This document shows, one piece after another, positions 32,882 through 44,621 of a stretch of DNA of 64,000 nt (the stretch's first letter is position 1; each line of letters begins with the position of its first letter). The notes under the pieces were generated by a model. That model saw nothing but the letters and a program-made list of their open reading frames with translations, had not been told where the DNA came from and made no database searches. Origin of the DNA: Clonostachys chloroleuca (taxonomy: Eukaryota; Ascomycota; Sordariomycetes; Hypocreales; Bionectriaceae); the NCBI GenBank assembly GCA_037952775.1, contig JBANAY010000003.1:13020001-13084000 (forward strand), read 5' to 3'. Both the position numbers and the translations under genes were made by a program.

Positions 32882-33554
32882 ATGGACGACCATTCATATA
32901 TCCTTCCATTCAATGATTTTACCCTGGGCTTTAATGAGGAAGGCATCAGACGGTAACGACACGAGCAGCACTATATCAACCGATAGCACAACATTAGCTC
33001 CATCCGATTCAGCTACAGCTATCAATACACCTACATCGGGTGGCTCAACAGATCGAGACTCAGTGACCTCGGATTTTGAGGACGACGGTTCGTCCAGTGA
33101 TTGTTCCATAGATGATCAGGCCCTAAAAGAATTACAAAAGAGTGTCGGCTACCCATTGGCTTCCAACATAAAGGACCTTCAAGACCTTGAGGGTCTTTTC
33201 CACTCAGGCATCAGACAGTTCTTCAAGGAGGATTAGATCCAGGCACAGATACCAGACCAAGCCCATGTTCTCGACATCGGAATAGGGACTGGGCTATGGG
33301 CTATCGACATTGGGGCCGCCCATCCAGATGTCACAGCTGAAGGTGTGGATATCCAGGAAATTCAGTCTATCAACGTTCCTCCCAACTTCGGATTTTGGCT
33401 ATGGGATATCGAGGATGCGGCAGAATGGCCAGAGAGTGACTTCATCAATTGTCGTCGAATGACTGATTCAGTCAAGGATTGGCCTTCGCTTTTGAAACGT
33501 GCTCATACCAGTCTGCGCGATAAAGGGCGTCTCTATGTCAAGAAATCCAATTAA
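32882..33554 (+). pseudogene. LaeA-like SAM-dependent methyltransferase remnant
   Basis: The ATG at 32882 begins MDDHSYILPFNDFTLGFNEE and stops after about 24 codons; the adjacent frame continues with a Ser/Thr/Asp-rich region and LKELQKSVGYPLAS. After a stop (GED/AGG-TAG near 33234), QAHVLDIGIGTGLWAIDIGA gives SAM-binding motif I, followed by GVDIQEIQSINVPPNFGFWL and WPESDFINCRRMTDSVKDWP. This matches the fungal LaeA/Llm methyltransferase family (motif I, I-Q-P-x-x-V-P-P-N, D-[FY]-[IV]-x-x-R). It ends after GRLYVKKSN, about 100 residues too early. Intact members are regulators of secondary metabolism or orphan methyltransferases; this copy is dead. Confidence 0.7.
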
Positions 33555-33739
33555 GTTTGAAAAGATAGATTAGGGTTAGTATTATGAGGATGTGAATATG
33601 TTTGAATATGTTTGAATGCGTGTTGATAGATTTGAGGCTTAGGATTCTTATTGGTTGTAAGGTGGCACCTTTCCGGACTTAGTTTAGTTGGGATGTGGCC
33701 GGCTAGAAATGGGGTGTGCGTATTCACTTACTCGTTCGG

Positions 33740-34241
33740 CATATTCGCGCAACGTGGCTCCCAGCACGCAATCGTCGTCCTGGGAAAGGGTCGAGGCTTT
33801 AATTTCGAGGACTTAGCACCGGGCCAAGCTAATATCCTGGCCGTCGCCAACAAGTTGACCCGCTTCGCGCTCCTCGCCCTGAGCACCTTCTGGATTCTCC
33901 TTATTACCGCTGCGGGCCTGAAAAAGAACACCTGGTTCCTCCTGGCTGTTGGCGCCGTAGGCATTCTGCAGAATGTCTATGTTTCCGGCGCATCGCGGCG
34001 GCCCGAGAACTTCGGCATTCCCCTGACCTTTGTTGAGGCCTTCGGCAAAACCAGTGTGATGGAGACGCTGCTGGACGTCGAGAGGAAGTATAAGCATATT
34101 GGACGCGCCCTGCTGCGGGAGTTCTTCCCGGGGGACCTGAGGGACAATATGAAGAAATGGAAGGAACTCGAATCTCCCCTGACGAAACCAATTAACCAGG
34201 AAGTAATCTCTTCAGCTGACCCAGGAGACCTAAGCAGCTAG
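33740..34241 (+). pseudogene. C-terminal fragment of a fungal membrane protein
   Basis: An open frame without a supported start reads HAIVVLGKGRGFNFEDLAPG, then two hydrophobic segments (FALLALSTFWILLITAAGL and WFLLAVGAVGILQNVYVSG), then a hydrophilic tail ending KPINQEVISSADPGDLSS. It resembles the C-terminal part of conserved fungal membrane proteins of unknown function. The N-terminal part is missing: immediately upstream lies the broken methyltransferase. Confidence 0.45.
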
Positions 34242-34249
34242 AAGGGAGC

Positions 34250-34686
34250 TATTTCAGCATAAGTGGCACTGTGTGAAACAAGCATTGTGTGTTGAAGTGA
34301 GCATAGTAATTCCATTGGGCAGTCTTCTCCACTTTTTTATTAATTTTTATATTAAGCCTTTTAATTATTACATGGTGTATTCTCTCCCTTCCCGCTATAC
34401 GGTCTTTAGTTTTACTAACTCTTGAATTTTCCCAATTTAGCTCTATTATCCTGTTCACTCGAATCTTACTCTCTTAGTAGCTAATTTATATTTATATTTA
34501 TGTTAATGATTCTTATAAAATAATATATCAATTTGATTTTATTTAAATTAGTATATAATTATCTCGAACGAACGGCAGACCAGGCGCGTGGTCTCTACGA
34601 GGTAGTCTGAGGCTGCTCCCATCAGGTTGATGTCGATTTTGAACAAAATGTGTACAGAGAACCTTCAACACAGTGGATGAAGGTTT
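34250..34686. other. AT-rich spacer
   Basis: A very AT-rich stretch (especially 34320-34560) without coding potential, between two convergent remnants. Confidence 0.4.
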
Positions 34687-37007
34687 CTATCCAACCAGCC
34701 ATCGTCTCTCGTCGCTTGTACGGACTGCCTGCGTAATTGTTTGGTTTCTGCTGCGCTCATTCCACTCCATCTTCTCGTTCTCTTCGATTTCTTGCCTCTG
34801 CAGCGATATTCGACAGATATAGCGCACGATATATACGCCGTTTCTTCCGTTACAGATGCGTACCAGCACGCCTATATCATTATCGCTAGAAAAGCCGGAC
34901 AGAATAACAGCTGCATTATTGAAGCGTTCAATTATGTTGGAGGAATTCTCGATATAGCTTGAACATTCCTCGAGCATATAATAGGCGTACGGCTGTGTAG
35001 TACCTCGCTGGAGGAAGACAACAGGGAGCGGTTGGCCGACCGGACACTGTGAGTGACGAAGCACCAATCCGGGCATGGTTACTAAAAGACCCCATTTGCC
35101 TAGGTAACCAGGAGCATGGCCCACCGAATGAACTCCTTGACCAACAAAGTCCGAATCCTGAGACAGGAGGGAACGAGGCGCCCACTTATATCCAAGGCGA
35201 TTAATCCGTGGTCCTGGAGTAAAGAGCAAACCTACTGGTATATATTCCATTGACTTATAGAGCTCCCTCATTCTATTAGAAGGGTAAGCGCCCAAGATTC
35301 CATCTAGGCTGATGTCAAGTAGAGTCGCAATGCAGATTGGTTCGTCTTCCTTCTTGGTAGTTGAGCGAGTAGCTAGAAGACTTACGAGGGCTATAAGCTC
35401 ATCAGTGATGAACCTTCTCTCTCGTCGATTTGCATCATTAAGATAGCCGAGACCAACCAACGGAGTAAGCATCGATAGAAGAAAGGAACCACTCAGAGGA
35501 GGCGAGACCTCAGAGGGGTTGCCGCCCCAAACCGCAATGACAAGCTCTTTGTAAGTCGCAATCGATTCTGCGAAGCGAAAGACAAGCTCTTTTGCCAATA
35601 CTGCTTCCTGTAGAGTCCAAAGCCTTCTAACCCAGCTGCAGGAAGCGACCCGGCTATTCTCTCGAAAGGATCATTTCCGACGTATAAGAGTTCCGGGATG
35701 AGTGCTAGGACTTTATCGGCTCCTTTATATGTCTCAGCCATTCGTTTTATGGCTTTCTGACGAAGGGCTGTTTTCCTAGAAGTGTATAGTGGACGAAGTA
35801 CAGGGCGCAGAAGAGTTCCTACAAATATGGCGGATATATTTCGTGCTGTCACGTTCCAGCGTGCCGTTTCAATGGGGACACAGAGTGTATCCATCCAGAG
35901 GATACTACACTGAAAATCTTCCCAAATCATGTCTCTGAGCCTCCGAATCTGACAACAGGGGAGGGAATTGCTGGATATATTACCTAGCCCTTCTGACCAT
36001 ACGTGGGATATGGCAATATATTTTGTTTCCGGCTTGGCTTCGATAATCTCTAGGGCTATATTTGATCCAGTCCCAGTAACTGAGACGACAGGTATCCCTC
36101 CGCATTCGAGGATAGAGCAAACAAGGTCTTGATCTGCCTCCATATGCTCGCAGCCGGGGCAATTCTCGACATGACGGGTATCATAATGATCCTCGTTTAT
36201 CTGATCTGCTGTGCACTGATTTGAGCTACAGCATGAATGATCCTTCGTTGTAATGCATGGGAGCAGTCCTAGGTACAAGAGTGCACTATTAAATCCAGGA
36301 AAATGACGCACAATACTTGGACACCAGTTCCCGGAGCGGAGACGGGCGAGCAATAGGGGGTGGTGACAGATCAAATCGATGATATTTATTGCGATCTCCA
36401 TTGGATAGTCCTTGCTTCCCATGTATGGGGACAGACCCAAGAATGCATGACTAGTGGCGCTGAGAAGTACCTCTAGTAAGAGAGTAAAGCTCAGAAAAAG
36501 GGAAACCGAGGTCGTGATGGCATTCAAGGCCTTTTCATGGACTTCGAAAGAGGAATAATCATAATAACGGCGCAAGGCACCCGACGCGCGATCGAAGATA
36601 GCCTTCACGTTGGCCAGATGATGCTGTTTTTCTTCTTGCGAATATCTGCGATGTTCTACTTCATCCAACCACTGTCGTATATACGCATCCAACCTTAAAG
36701 TCGAAACAACTGGTGGAGTGGTGTTGTCAGATTCTATAAAATCCCAAGCACGGAATTGAACACCTTGGCTTGTCAGGAAATGGTCTAGGATTCCGAAGAA
36801 TAGCCATTCCTGAAAGAATTGATCGATATTACGATGCTGATGGCCAGAACAGTCAAAATCTTCTCTCCCGAATCCTCGGAGTAAGGGGTACTCGTGGAAA
36901 CTCTGGGGCTGGCTGTGAAACGCCTTCCGATAATCATCAGGGTTGCAAACGAGTGGCACTTTAGTGGCCTGGAATCGTGAATTTGCCGGAATTGGAATGT
37001 GGTCCAT
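34687..37007 (-). pseudogene. Heterokaryon-incompatibility (HET) domain gene with a frameshift
   Basis: The ATG at 37007 opens about 504 codons. The N-terminal 300 residues are helical and unclassified, with a Cys/His cluster (HSCCSSNQCT...NCPGCEHME). The HET domain starts at about residue 325: YIAISHVWSEGLGN (the conserved [IV]SHVW box), LPCCQIRRLRDMI, ILWMDTLCVPIE, then RQKAIKRMAETYKGADKVLAL. Near 35635 the frame changes by one nucleotide, and the expected SWVRRLWTLQEAVLAKELVF continues in the adjacent frame to the stop at 34687, with about 290 further residues. All three diagnostic HET blocks are present. HET proteins trigger incompatibility cell death when paired with partners. With one frameshift it is probably inactive; an assembly error is possible because both halves are otherwise clean. 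Confidence 0.8.
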
Positions 37008-37009
37008 TG

Positions 37010-37836
37010 TGAGCCAAAATTTTCAAGCTCTTGGTTATAACAAACAGGGCAGTAACCCTTTTGGAACGTTTGGTGCTAGGTCTAGCCCTAGGCAGGGTCA
37101 TGATACCTAGTATTAGCAAGCTTGTGGAGAAGAGTAAAAGGTGAAGCTAGTGTTAAGCTTGAAGCTTTTAATTGTAATTATAAATCAGGTAGGGCTTAAA
37201 GGAGGAATGAGAAACTTGGACGTTTGGCACATGCAGACCAGAAACGAAAATAGTGAAATAAACGACGACTTAGCTATAGTGAGCGAGATAGCTGCTTTTA
37301 TGTCAGCAATAGTACTCTCAGATTCAGACCAATGGTAGCTTAGATATTTTTACAACGTATATCTTTGGGCGTTATCAGCCAATTTAGGTTTGACGGCGCT
37401 AAACGCATACTTAAATATTTGAGCGTTGCTAAGACTGGGTCCGAATTCCATACATTTTCGCCACTCAGAAACCTACTCTGCGCAGGGGGGTGGCCTAAAA
37501 GACACTTTTGATTTGCTCGGCATTCTTCAGGCGGATTGAAGAAGTTGAGAAGCCCGACCCCGCGGGAAAACATGTGCAGGACCTTAAGAGCCCGAGACCG
37601 GGCTGCTCTTATGAGGATACGAACAAGGGATTGTTGAGGATATAAGGGGCTACGGATCCCCTCTGTAATTACTAGTTAGAAGTAATAGTCTCAATATATC
37701 CCTTTTACCTGTGAAGCTGAAGCTGTAAGGTAGCGACACCAACAGACTAGTTAGTGTAAACCCACATCCACTTTGGCCTTCAAGGATCCTTCTAGTATGT
37801 GAGCTACTAGGGATCTTTATATCCGTCTGACCGAGG
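37010..37836. other. Intergenic region
   Basis: No gene recognised. It separates two minus-strand genes. Confidence 0.35.
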
Positions 37837-38331
37837 TCAGAACCTTCCTTCAACCAGTACGGTTGATAAGATTATACGGCCTCCATAGGCCGGTAAATGT
37901 CGAAGAAGCGCAGTGGTGAGCGATATTGGGGCGAAAACATTTGCTTGCATTATTTGGAGGAAATTGTCAACGGTTGTGTCCTTGATCGGAAGGGCCTTTG
38001 ACCCATCGGCTAAAGCAGCATTGTTAACAAGAATATCGACCACTTTCGTACCAAGTCGTTCAAGGACTTGGAAAAGAACCTTGGGACCAAACTCGGAGTC
38101 AAGTGCATCTGCTTGAATTGCAACTGCTTCCTCCACCCCGAGACCCCGGCATACTTGTAGTGTTGCCTCAGCGGCTTCAGTATTGGCAGCATATGTGATG
38201 GCTAATTTAGTGAGGCCTTTGCGCGCTAGTTGAATGGCAATGGCTTGACCGATACCACGAGAACCCCCTGTCATAATAGCTGTCTTTCCAGCGAGGGACC
38301 ATGGCGTATTTGGGGGAGATTGTGTAGACAT
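37837..38331 (-). pseudogene. Truncated short-chain dehydrogenase
   Basis: An ATG-started frame of 164 codons. AGKTAIMTGGSRGIG is the TG-x3-G-x-G cofactor motif (residues about 14-28); ITYAANTEAAEA and the acidic AIQADALD strand follow, then ILVNNAALADG (NNAG position), and GGRIILS at the Ser strand. The frame ends at VLVEGRF before the catalytic Tyr-x3-Lys, so about 90-100 residues including the active site are missing compared with the usual 250-260 aa. The sequence is otherwise clean, suggesting a recent 3' truncation. Substrate unknown. Confidence 0.75.
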
Positions 38332-38339
38332 TGTCAGAT

Positions 38340-39220
38340 TTAGTAACGACGATAGTGAGACTTGTGGACTGTTTATCGAACGGAAGATGCCGGGGATGTC
38401 AAATCTTATCTATATGGATTTGCAACCTTCCTAGACCCTCGTCATACCAGAAGTTCGCCAAGTGGAGTGAAGTCCTACAAGACTCCTAGGTTCTTGACAT
38501 GTGGAAAGTCCTCCAAGTCAAGTCTAGACAACGAGTGACACAGTTAGTGTGGGAGCGGAGCGGAATTGTGCTACACTAGAAAGTAATAGGAAGCCTCGTC
38601 TTCAGCAGCGGCAGGTTTTGCCGAGATTCGTGTCTCTTGTGTTGGTACGAAGCTCTCATCTCATTGGAGAGTGGCGCCACGCCTTCACCCACAAGCAGAT
38701 GAAAGCGGAAGCATATCAATGAACTACATGGATAATACATTCCATTCAGGGACTATCTTCTGCCCATCGCATACGTTAGTTATGCGTACTAACCAATGAA
38801 TCAAGCTGATCCTCTCTACTGGTAGGGTTTACGGTGGGGAGTTAACTATTGAATGATTGCTTCACAAGACTTTTTAAGTACTCGCTATTTGGATCCGGGG
38901 GTCCGCAGCCAAACCACACCAGCATCTAGAAGAGACTCAGTGGCCACCTCAATGCTTTGCCTACCGTCTTCAACACGACCGTTCCCCAAAACTCAAACAA
39001 GGTGGTCGCAACCACTTCCCCGTTGGCTGCCAAAGACAAGAGTTGGTCTTGGAAAACGATGGGTACACTAGAACTCGTGGCAAATCTCGATCGGGTGCAA
39101 CACTAGCACTGTATAAAAAATATCATTTTCCACGAAATGACGCTGACTGGAGTCTAGAGGAGCCAATTATTAGCTCAACTCTTAGCCGATCTTAGCTTCA
39201 TGGAGGCAGCAAATCCAATA
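38340..39220. other. Intergenic region with faint coding traces
   Basis: Short frames near 38850-39070 show no domain I can name. The rest is non-coding as far as I can see. Confidence 0.3.
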
Positions 39221-39229
39221 GACCTCTTT

Positions 39230-40829
39230 TACATTATATGTGCTGGTATTTTATGCCAAGTTTATTCTGAACACACATTTCTATCCATAAAATTCAGAAA
39301 ATCGAAAGGGAAAAAAAACCCAAACCTCCGTGGAGTACAACTAAAAAACATTTGGTGCCCAGTTTCTTCACGCTTAACTATATTATGTTGAAAAGACTGA
39401 CAGTTCTACTACTATATCGCAGCAAGTCCTTTACAGTTCCTGAGAATTTCTTTGATCCTTCACTATTCCTCAGCCCTCACGTCTACCTTTTGGGTATCCT
39501 GTTTCGCCATCAGCTGTTCAAGGCTCCATCCTCATCTCCCCCGATAAGCTAGATATGCTCGATATTCACGCAGGAGAAAAGGAACTACCACTACCATTGG
39601 AGAAAGAGTTCGATGACTGTCTGGTATTCCGCCGCGCTGTGAAGACCCTTACTGGACATGATATCTCCATGGACGCACCTATCACGTATGGAATGATGGC
39701 GAGATGGATCAGACGAATTGGTGAGATACTAGGCTTTGAGTATGCCACCATACCATACAGTCTGCGCTACGCCGCAGCTAATGGGTTTGACCAAATGGTT
39801 CGTTTCCTGCCAACTCCCGGATAGTCCCAAGATCTTCTGTCGCTAATGAGCACGATGTATAGTTGATGTCAGCGAAGCGTTGCGAAACCTAGCTTTAGAC
39901 CATGCCAACTCCGTCCCATTTCAGAGACACTATCTCGGGCGAGAAGTCAACGCGGATACATGGGCCATTCTCCGAGGTCAAAAGCCACAGCAGGCGCTGA
40001 TAAAACAGGCCTGCAGTGTTGGACACTCGATTAGCAAGCGCCGACCAACAGACCTGACTGCTGAGCAAACCGCCTCTATAAACACGCATCCTCTCATCAG
40101 GAAACTCGAACTAGAACTCCGACGAATGAATCGAGGGTCTAATAAACGTGCTAAAGCCCTTCGCAAACTGGAAAATGAGAAATTGAGACTCAAAAGATCG
40201 CTCAAGCAGAATATCCGAAATGAGTGGACGGACAGCCAGGCTGTCGAAGACATTGAGCGTCAACTAAGAGGGGAATGGAACCCCAAACCAAGTTGTTGAT
40301 AAGGGCTGCCGCCCTCAAGGATCGGCCCAGAAATATCTGGAGCAAGCCGTGGCTGCCAAATGTGACGATATGACCGAGGGCTATTATCGAAGACGGAATG
40401 ATGCAATTAATGCTATCATTGCATACTGCACGGTTGAAGCAGCACCGACAATGCGGCGTAATAACACGTCACCAACTGAACCTCAACTAACACCTAAAAC
40501 GAATACGCAGAAGCAAGGTCCTCTGCAAAAAGCCCTGAGCATCGCGCTAAAGGCCATCTCAGTTAAAACAGACAAGGAACGACCCAGATACTGTTTTCTA
40601 TGCGTTGGCAAAAGCTCTCACTTTACAACCAGACGATCCTTTGATAAAGGATCTAGTCCGAGAGTTCTACACATCTGGTGATACAGCGAAGCACTTTCGT
40701 CGCAGGCACCTTTCCATTTTAGAGGACCATCATATGATCTATTGTCAGGTTTGCGACGAAACACTAGAACACAAGAAGCATTTGCAAAACCATGGCTTGA
40801 AGCGTCATGGTCTTAAAACTTGGTGCTGA
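39230..40829 (+). pseudogene. DUF3435 tyrosine-recombinase-like gene with C-terminal C2H2 finger, decayed
   Basis: Several frames on the plus strand line up with the DUF3435 family. A FRKSKGKK-like strand at about 39300 is followed by YLLGILFRHQLFKAPSS, LPLEKEFDDCLVFRRAVKTL, then YSLRYAAANGFDQ (candidate catalytic Arg), a stop/shift, VSEALRNLALDHANSVPFQR (candidate His) and HYLGREVNADTWAILRGQKP (candidate Tyr). A basic coiled-coil-like stretch (LRKLENEKLRLKRSL) follows. The end shows two C2H2-like fingers: RYCFLCVGKA...HFRRRHL and CQVCDETLEHKKHLQNHGLKRH. DUF3435 includes the recombinases that mobilise giant Starship elements as well as related relics. Multiple stops and frame changes make this copy inactive. 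Confidence 0.75.
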
Positions 40830-40931
40830 CATGCTTGTTTTGCGAGATTTTGACTGTTTCTAGGTTATTTTAATGCCTATCTGCTAGACCGCCAGTTTCT
40901 CATTACCGCTCATCCTTCTTACTCATCTCTT

Positions 40932-41183
40932 GTGGTGGCTATAGGGGACTGCGGCCGCGGTTTCATGCATATTCCGTCCATTGGAGGCTTCATCTCTGAC
41001 TATGTCGAGGGAAATCTAGAGACGCGCTTTGCCCATCAGTGGAGATGGCGCCCCGAGACTGTCAAGAAGTTCTGGGACAATGAACCCCGAGACCGGTTTG
41101 GAGCAGAAAATAAGATGCTGGATCTACAAAAGGAAGCTGCAGAGGGCTGGACAAATATAGAGAGCCGGGAAATTCCGTTATAG
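40932..41183 (+). pseudogene. C-terminal fragment of a fructosyl-amino-acid-oxidase-like flavoenzyme
   Basis: About 83 codons without an ATG: DCGRGFMHIPSIGGFISDYV, then EGNLETRFAHQWRWRPET and FWDNEPRDRFG. This matches the C-terminal end of FAD-dependent fructosyl amine / sarcosine-oxidase-type enzymes (G-x-G-F-x-x-x-P-x-I-G, then W-x-WRPE). The FAD-binding N-terminus is absent; the DUF3435 relic lies immediately upstream. A pure fragment. Confidence 0.6.
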
Positions 41184-41189
41184 CTTTCA

Positions 41190-43586
41190 ATCATGGACTT
41201 ACAACATATTATCCCTGACCGTTCTTTTATCGGAGTTTCTCAAAAATTCGACCTGAAATGAACACATTAAAATTTATACCAGCATTATCTTAGCAATGCT
41301 CACTTCAGAGTCCGTTCTATTACCATTCCAGGTCTAGCTATCTGGACCAGAACCAGCTGGGCTGAGCTTTTTATTTTTCAAATAATAACAATTAACTAAC
41401 GTATGAATTTCATAATAATAGTTTATTAAATTTTTATTTTTTGTCAACCAAAATAAAAAACAGTAGCGTATTTTATTATAACAATGCAACATGTATCTGT
41501 AGACTGACCTAACTCTTGAAGTGTAATTTACGAGGCTAAGGCAAGGCAGTACGGTAGACTTATCAAATCGACACTGAGGACTACTGACTGCGGCAATCCG
41601 GCTCCTCGGGGCGGCAAACGTAACCCAACGACTAGCCATCTTGCATTGCCACTTGCCCCTTTCCCCTTCAATGTCATGGCAGAAGATTCGTAGTGTGAAT
41701 TGTAGCCTGCTAGGCCATCTTACTGCGGCCCCTGCCTATCCGATGAATGATTAGCAGAACTCTCACAGAAGTGGGCCATGAACAGTTGACAAATCTACTG
41801 CGCCAACTCGACGCACCAAACTAAGTCCCACGGCTCAATTGTTGACTGGTATGGCGGTGGGAGGTCCATGGCCCTAAGATGTCTTAGGGGTAGCTATCTG
41901 CTTGGGAGGCTAACCGTGACCGTTCATTGCATTACACGCAAGAGACCATCAGTGATGTGATGAATACACAGAAGCACTATCTACCCAACTACACGAGTAG
42001 TAGTGGCATTCAATCGAGGCTGGTCAAACGCCGTCACTCGCGCCTCCTCCTTAATTTCGAGGTATGGCACAGGGATGGCAGGACGAGGGTCTTAGTGAGG
42101 AAGGTATAGCCATTGAGATCCGTCGTGTTATTACATGGAATGCCTTCTCACTACCTGCTTAAGGCATTTTCATGTGATTGCAAGCATTGACATCCTTCTG
42201 ATACATAAGCGTCATTGGTAAACCAATAGCGAAGCGAAACGGCATCTGACCCGTTGGGCGGTAAACGAAAACGGTGCGGAAAGTAGGGAGCCAGTAGGCA
42301 GTGTACCCTAAAAGGGGCTCATCAGGGGCTTGTATGCGGCTCCGTTGATTGGCAAAGGGGAGGCGTTGTGGTCCCATAATTAGAGGGTTGGGCATGTGGA
42401 AATAACAGGTATTACGAATATAACGCTGCCAGCGACACATCATTCCCGGCCTCTATTGATGAGATTGCAAGTAGCCTGATGAATTATCAATTCCTATGGC
42501 TTACTTAGTTATTTGACAAAGGGAAGACCATTTCCACGCCCTGTGAGAAAGACGCCGGCCGACTACACTATGAAGGATGATGATGATAGTACTTCTATTT
42601 AGATACCTAAAGTAATTTTTATAATTAAGGCGTTTTTCTATTTATCTGTGCTTATTCATGACCAGTTTATGTTTAGGGACGAGCTATTAATATCTGTAAG
42701 CAATATATGAGAGCGGATGTACAAAGTGAGACGCTGCTAGGACAATGAAATGAGTAGGAGTAATTAAGAAATGCTAAGGGTGAATGATACACAAAAGGCT
42801 CGTATAAGTCTTGGATATTGGGCCTAACACTAAATGGGAGGGCGAATGGACATGAGTAGAAAATGGACGTTGGGTTGCTGGTAACCTATGTAGGGAGCAG
42901 AAAATGGACGCCGGGTTGCTGGCGACCCACAAGCACCTGTGTCGAGCAGAGTGCCTATCGTCTCAACCTAGTACGATAAAAATCGAGCAATGGCAGCCGG
43001 CGAACCATCAACATCAGCCACTTGAGGAAGGCGGTCAGCGTGCGGTGAGGCAAGTAACTAGCTTTGGGTGCATCAGTGCACAGCAATTTTAACCTCTATA
43101 GAGGCAAGGTTTGAGGCTTGCTGCAGAGCGAGTTACCCTATACCTGGGCGTTGTCAAGCCGCTGGACTGATACCAAGGTCTACATCGGACACGTATATGG
43201 CCTTCAGCTCACTCGTGGCATTGATGGGGCTAGTCCCCAATTTGGGGCCCTATAGCCCGGATAATGGTTCAGTTGATGCGATGTACTTTGTACCTAAGAT
43301 TTGTCTTCAATGTAAAACTTGGCACCTTGACCCATGGCTTGGCCGTACTAAGTACCAAGAATTGGGACTCAACTCAAGCCCCAGTTTTAGGAAGTAATCA
43401 GGCATCACACCACAACCACCAAGCTATGCCGTAAGCACAAGCGATCAAACGCGACAATCGAGTATGGAGCAAAATGGAATATGTCTTGAGGCTGCACTTC
43501 ACGGGAGATGAATACACTTCGGGTCACTTATGTGGGAGAAACGTCTATTCTTATCAAGGTGGTTCTTCCGGAAAAGCTTCAGTGAA
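41190..43586. other. Long intergenic region
   Basis: No supported gene in 2.4 kb. 41370-41480 is very AT-rich. AAAATGGACG-[TC]-[TC]-GGGTTGCTGG occurs twice, near 42860 and 42900, forming an imperfect 40-bp tandem pair that differs by T/C transitions. Short minus-strand frames (for instance 42159-42443) have no family features. Confidence 0.4.
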
Positions 43587-43841
43587 CTACCTCCTCCACC
43601 TAGCATGATTCCTTCTCTGCACCCTTGATTGCTCCAGTGCTATACTATATCTTCTTAATTCCTTCTCTGCCTCGGTTGAGATTGTTAGGAGTCGGGATGG
43701 TGATGCCAAGGAAGACCTTGTGTTGTTTGTAGAATGCGTTGATGCTGGAGGTTTTTCGTGATCTACTTGGCGACAGGGCTCTGAGCAGTAAGTTGCTCCC
43801 TCTGTCTGCGTGTTACAGCTAAGGCAGTAATCATACTCCAT
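43587..43841 (-). CDS. ECL1/2/3-type zinc-binding protein
   Basis: The ATG chosen starts MEYDYCLSCNTQTEG, because the longer frame begins at a TTG. The first 20 residues form a zinc-binding motif C-x2-C-x9-C-x3-C (CLSC...YCSEPC) directly at the N-terminus, as in the ECL1/2/3 family of small fungal zinc proteins linked to chronological lifespan and stress. The remaining 60 residues are Ser/Thr/Arg-rich and end in RRNHARWRR. About 84 aa, a short but possible family length. No disruption is visible; expression is uncertain. Confidence 0.6.
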   Translation of the reverse strand: MEYDYCLSCNTQTEGATYCSEPCRQVDHEKPPASTHSTNNTRSSLASPSRLLTISTEAEKELRRYSIALEQSRVQRRNHARWRR

Positions 43842-43849
43842 CCCGAACC

Positions 43850-44620
43850 AAAAACATATGTCGGAGAGTGCCAACAGATCTGATAGAGCCGAGGGCGACT
43901 AGAACGATTGCTGTACGGCTATTCGTTGGTACGTTGGCCTATTCCTAATCGATGACGCCCTCGAAGAACGACTGTTAGCGGGGGAGAGGCGACAGGGGTG
44001 GCTGAGGAGGAAATGAAGATATGATGGGAAGAAGATATGCGAAAACGTTGTGGCAAGAGACTGGGACGACAGAATTTACTTTCTCGTGGAAGAAAACGCC
44101 GCTATACCAAATCAGGTATGGTTGGTAGTTCGAAAGCTCATTCAACGAGAGTTAACCTAAGTTTTGCCGTCACAGTCATGCAAAGTACCATGTCGTGGCA
44201 AGGTACATGTCGCCCTCCACTCCTGCACAGTTCCGAACACATCAAAGCGAAGAGTCTCTGCGCCTACACGTTGGGTATCACGGGCGTAAGAATGGTCGTG
44301 CTATACGGACTTTGCTCACAATCTGCCAGTCTCTCCTGCCTCGTACAAGCGTCATAGCGTACTGAGTGACGGAGGGTGGGGGCCCAGCTATGTGAGATCC
44401 GCTAAGTCTATCCTAGAAGTGTTGTTAATCCTCGGTTCCAAAGATCGGTAGGCCAGATAGCCAACGAACATCATAGTGACCAGGGCCGCAAAGTAGCACT
44501 AACGGCGGCGGGGCTGATTTCTGGCATTTGGCGAGGGGGATCAGCGAAGCGAATCGAGCTCGAGAAGAAATAAAGGCAGAGCGAGGGGGAGGTCTGCTTA
44601 GCTCAGCGATACTGGAGCAA
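43850..44620. other. Intergenic region without recognised gene
   Basis: Only short frames. It lies between the ECL1-like gene and the truncated end of the second receptor gene. Confidence 0.35.
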
Positions 44621-44621
44621 C

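Noticed and set aside
41334..41639. 101-codon minus-strand frame in AT-rich DNA
   Set aside because: Composition-driven (Tyr/Asn/Lys/Leu-rich) and without family features.
42159..42443. 94-codon minus-strand frame (MMCRWQRYIRN...)
   Set aside because: ATG start but no domain, intron or neighbour support; surrounding 2.4 kb is non-coding.
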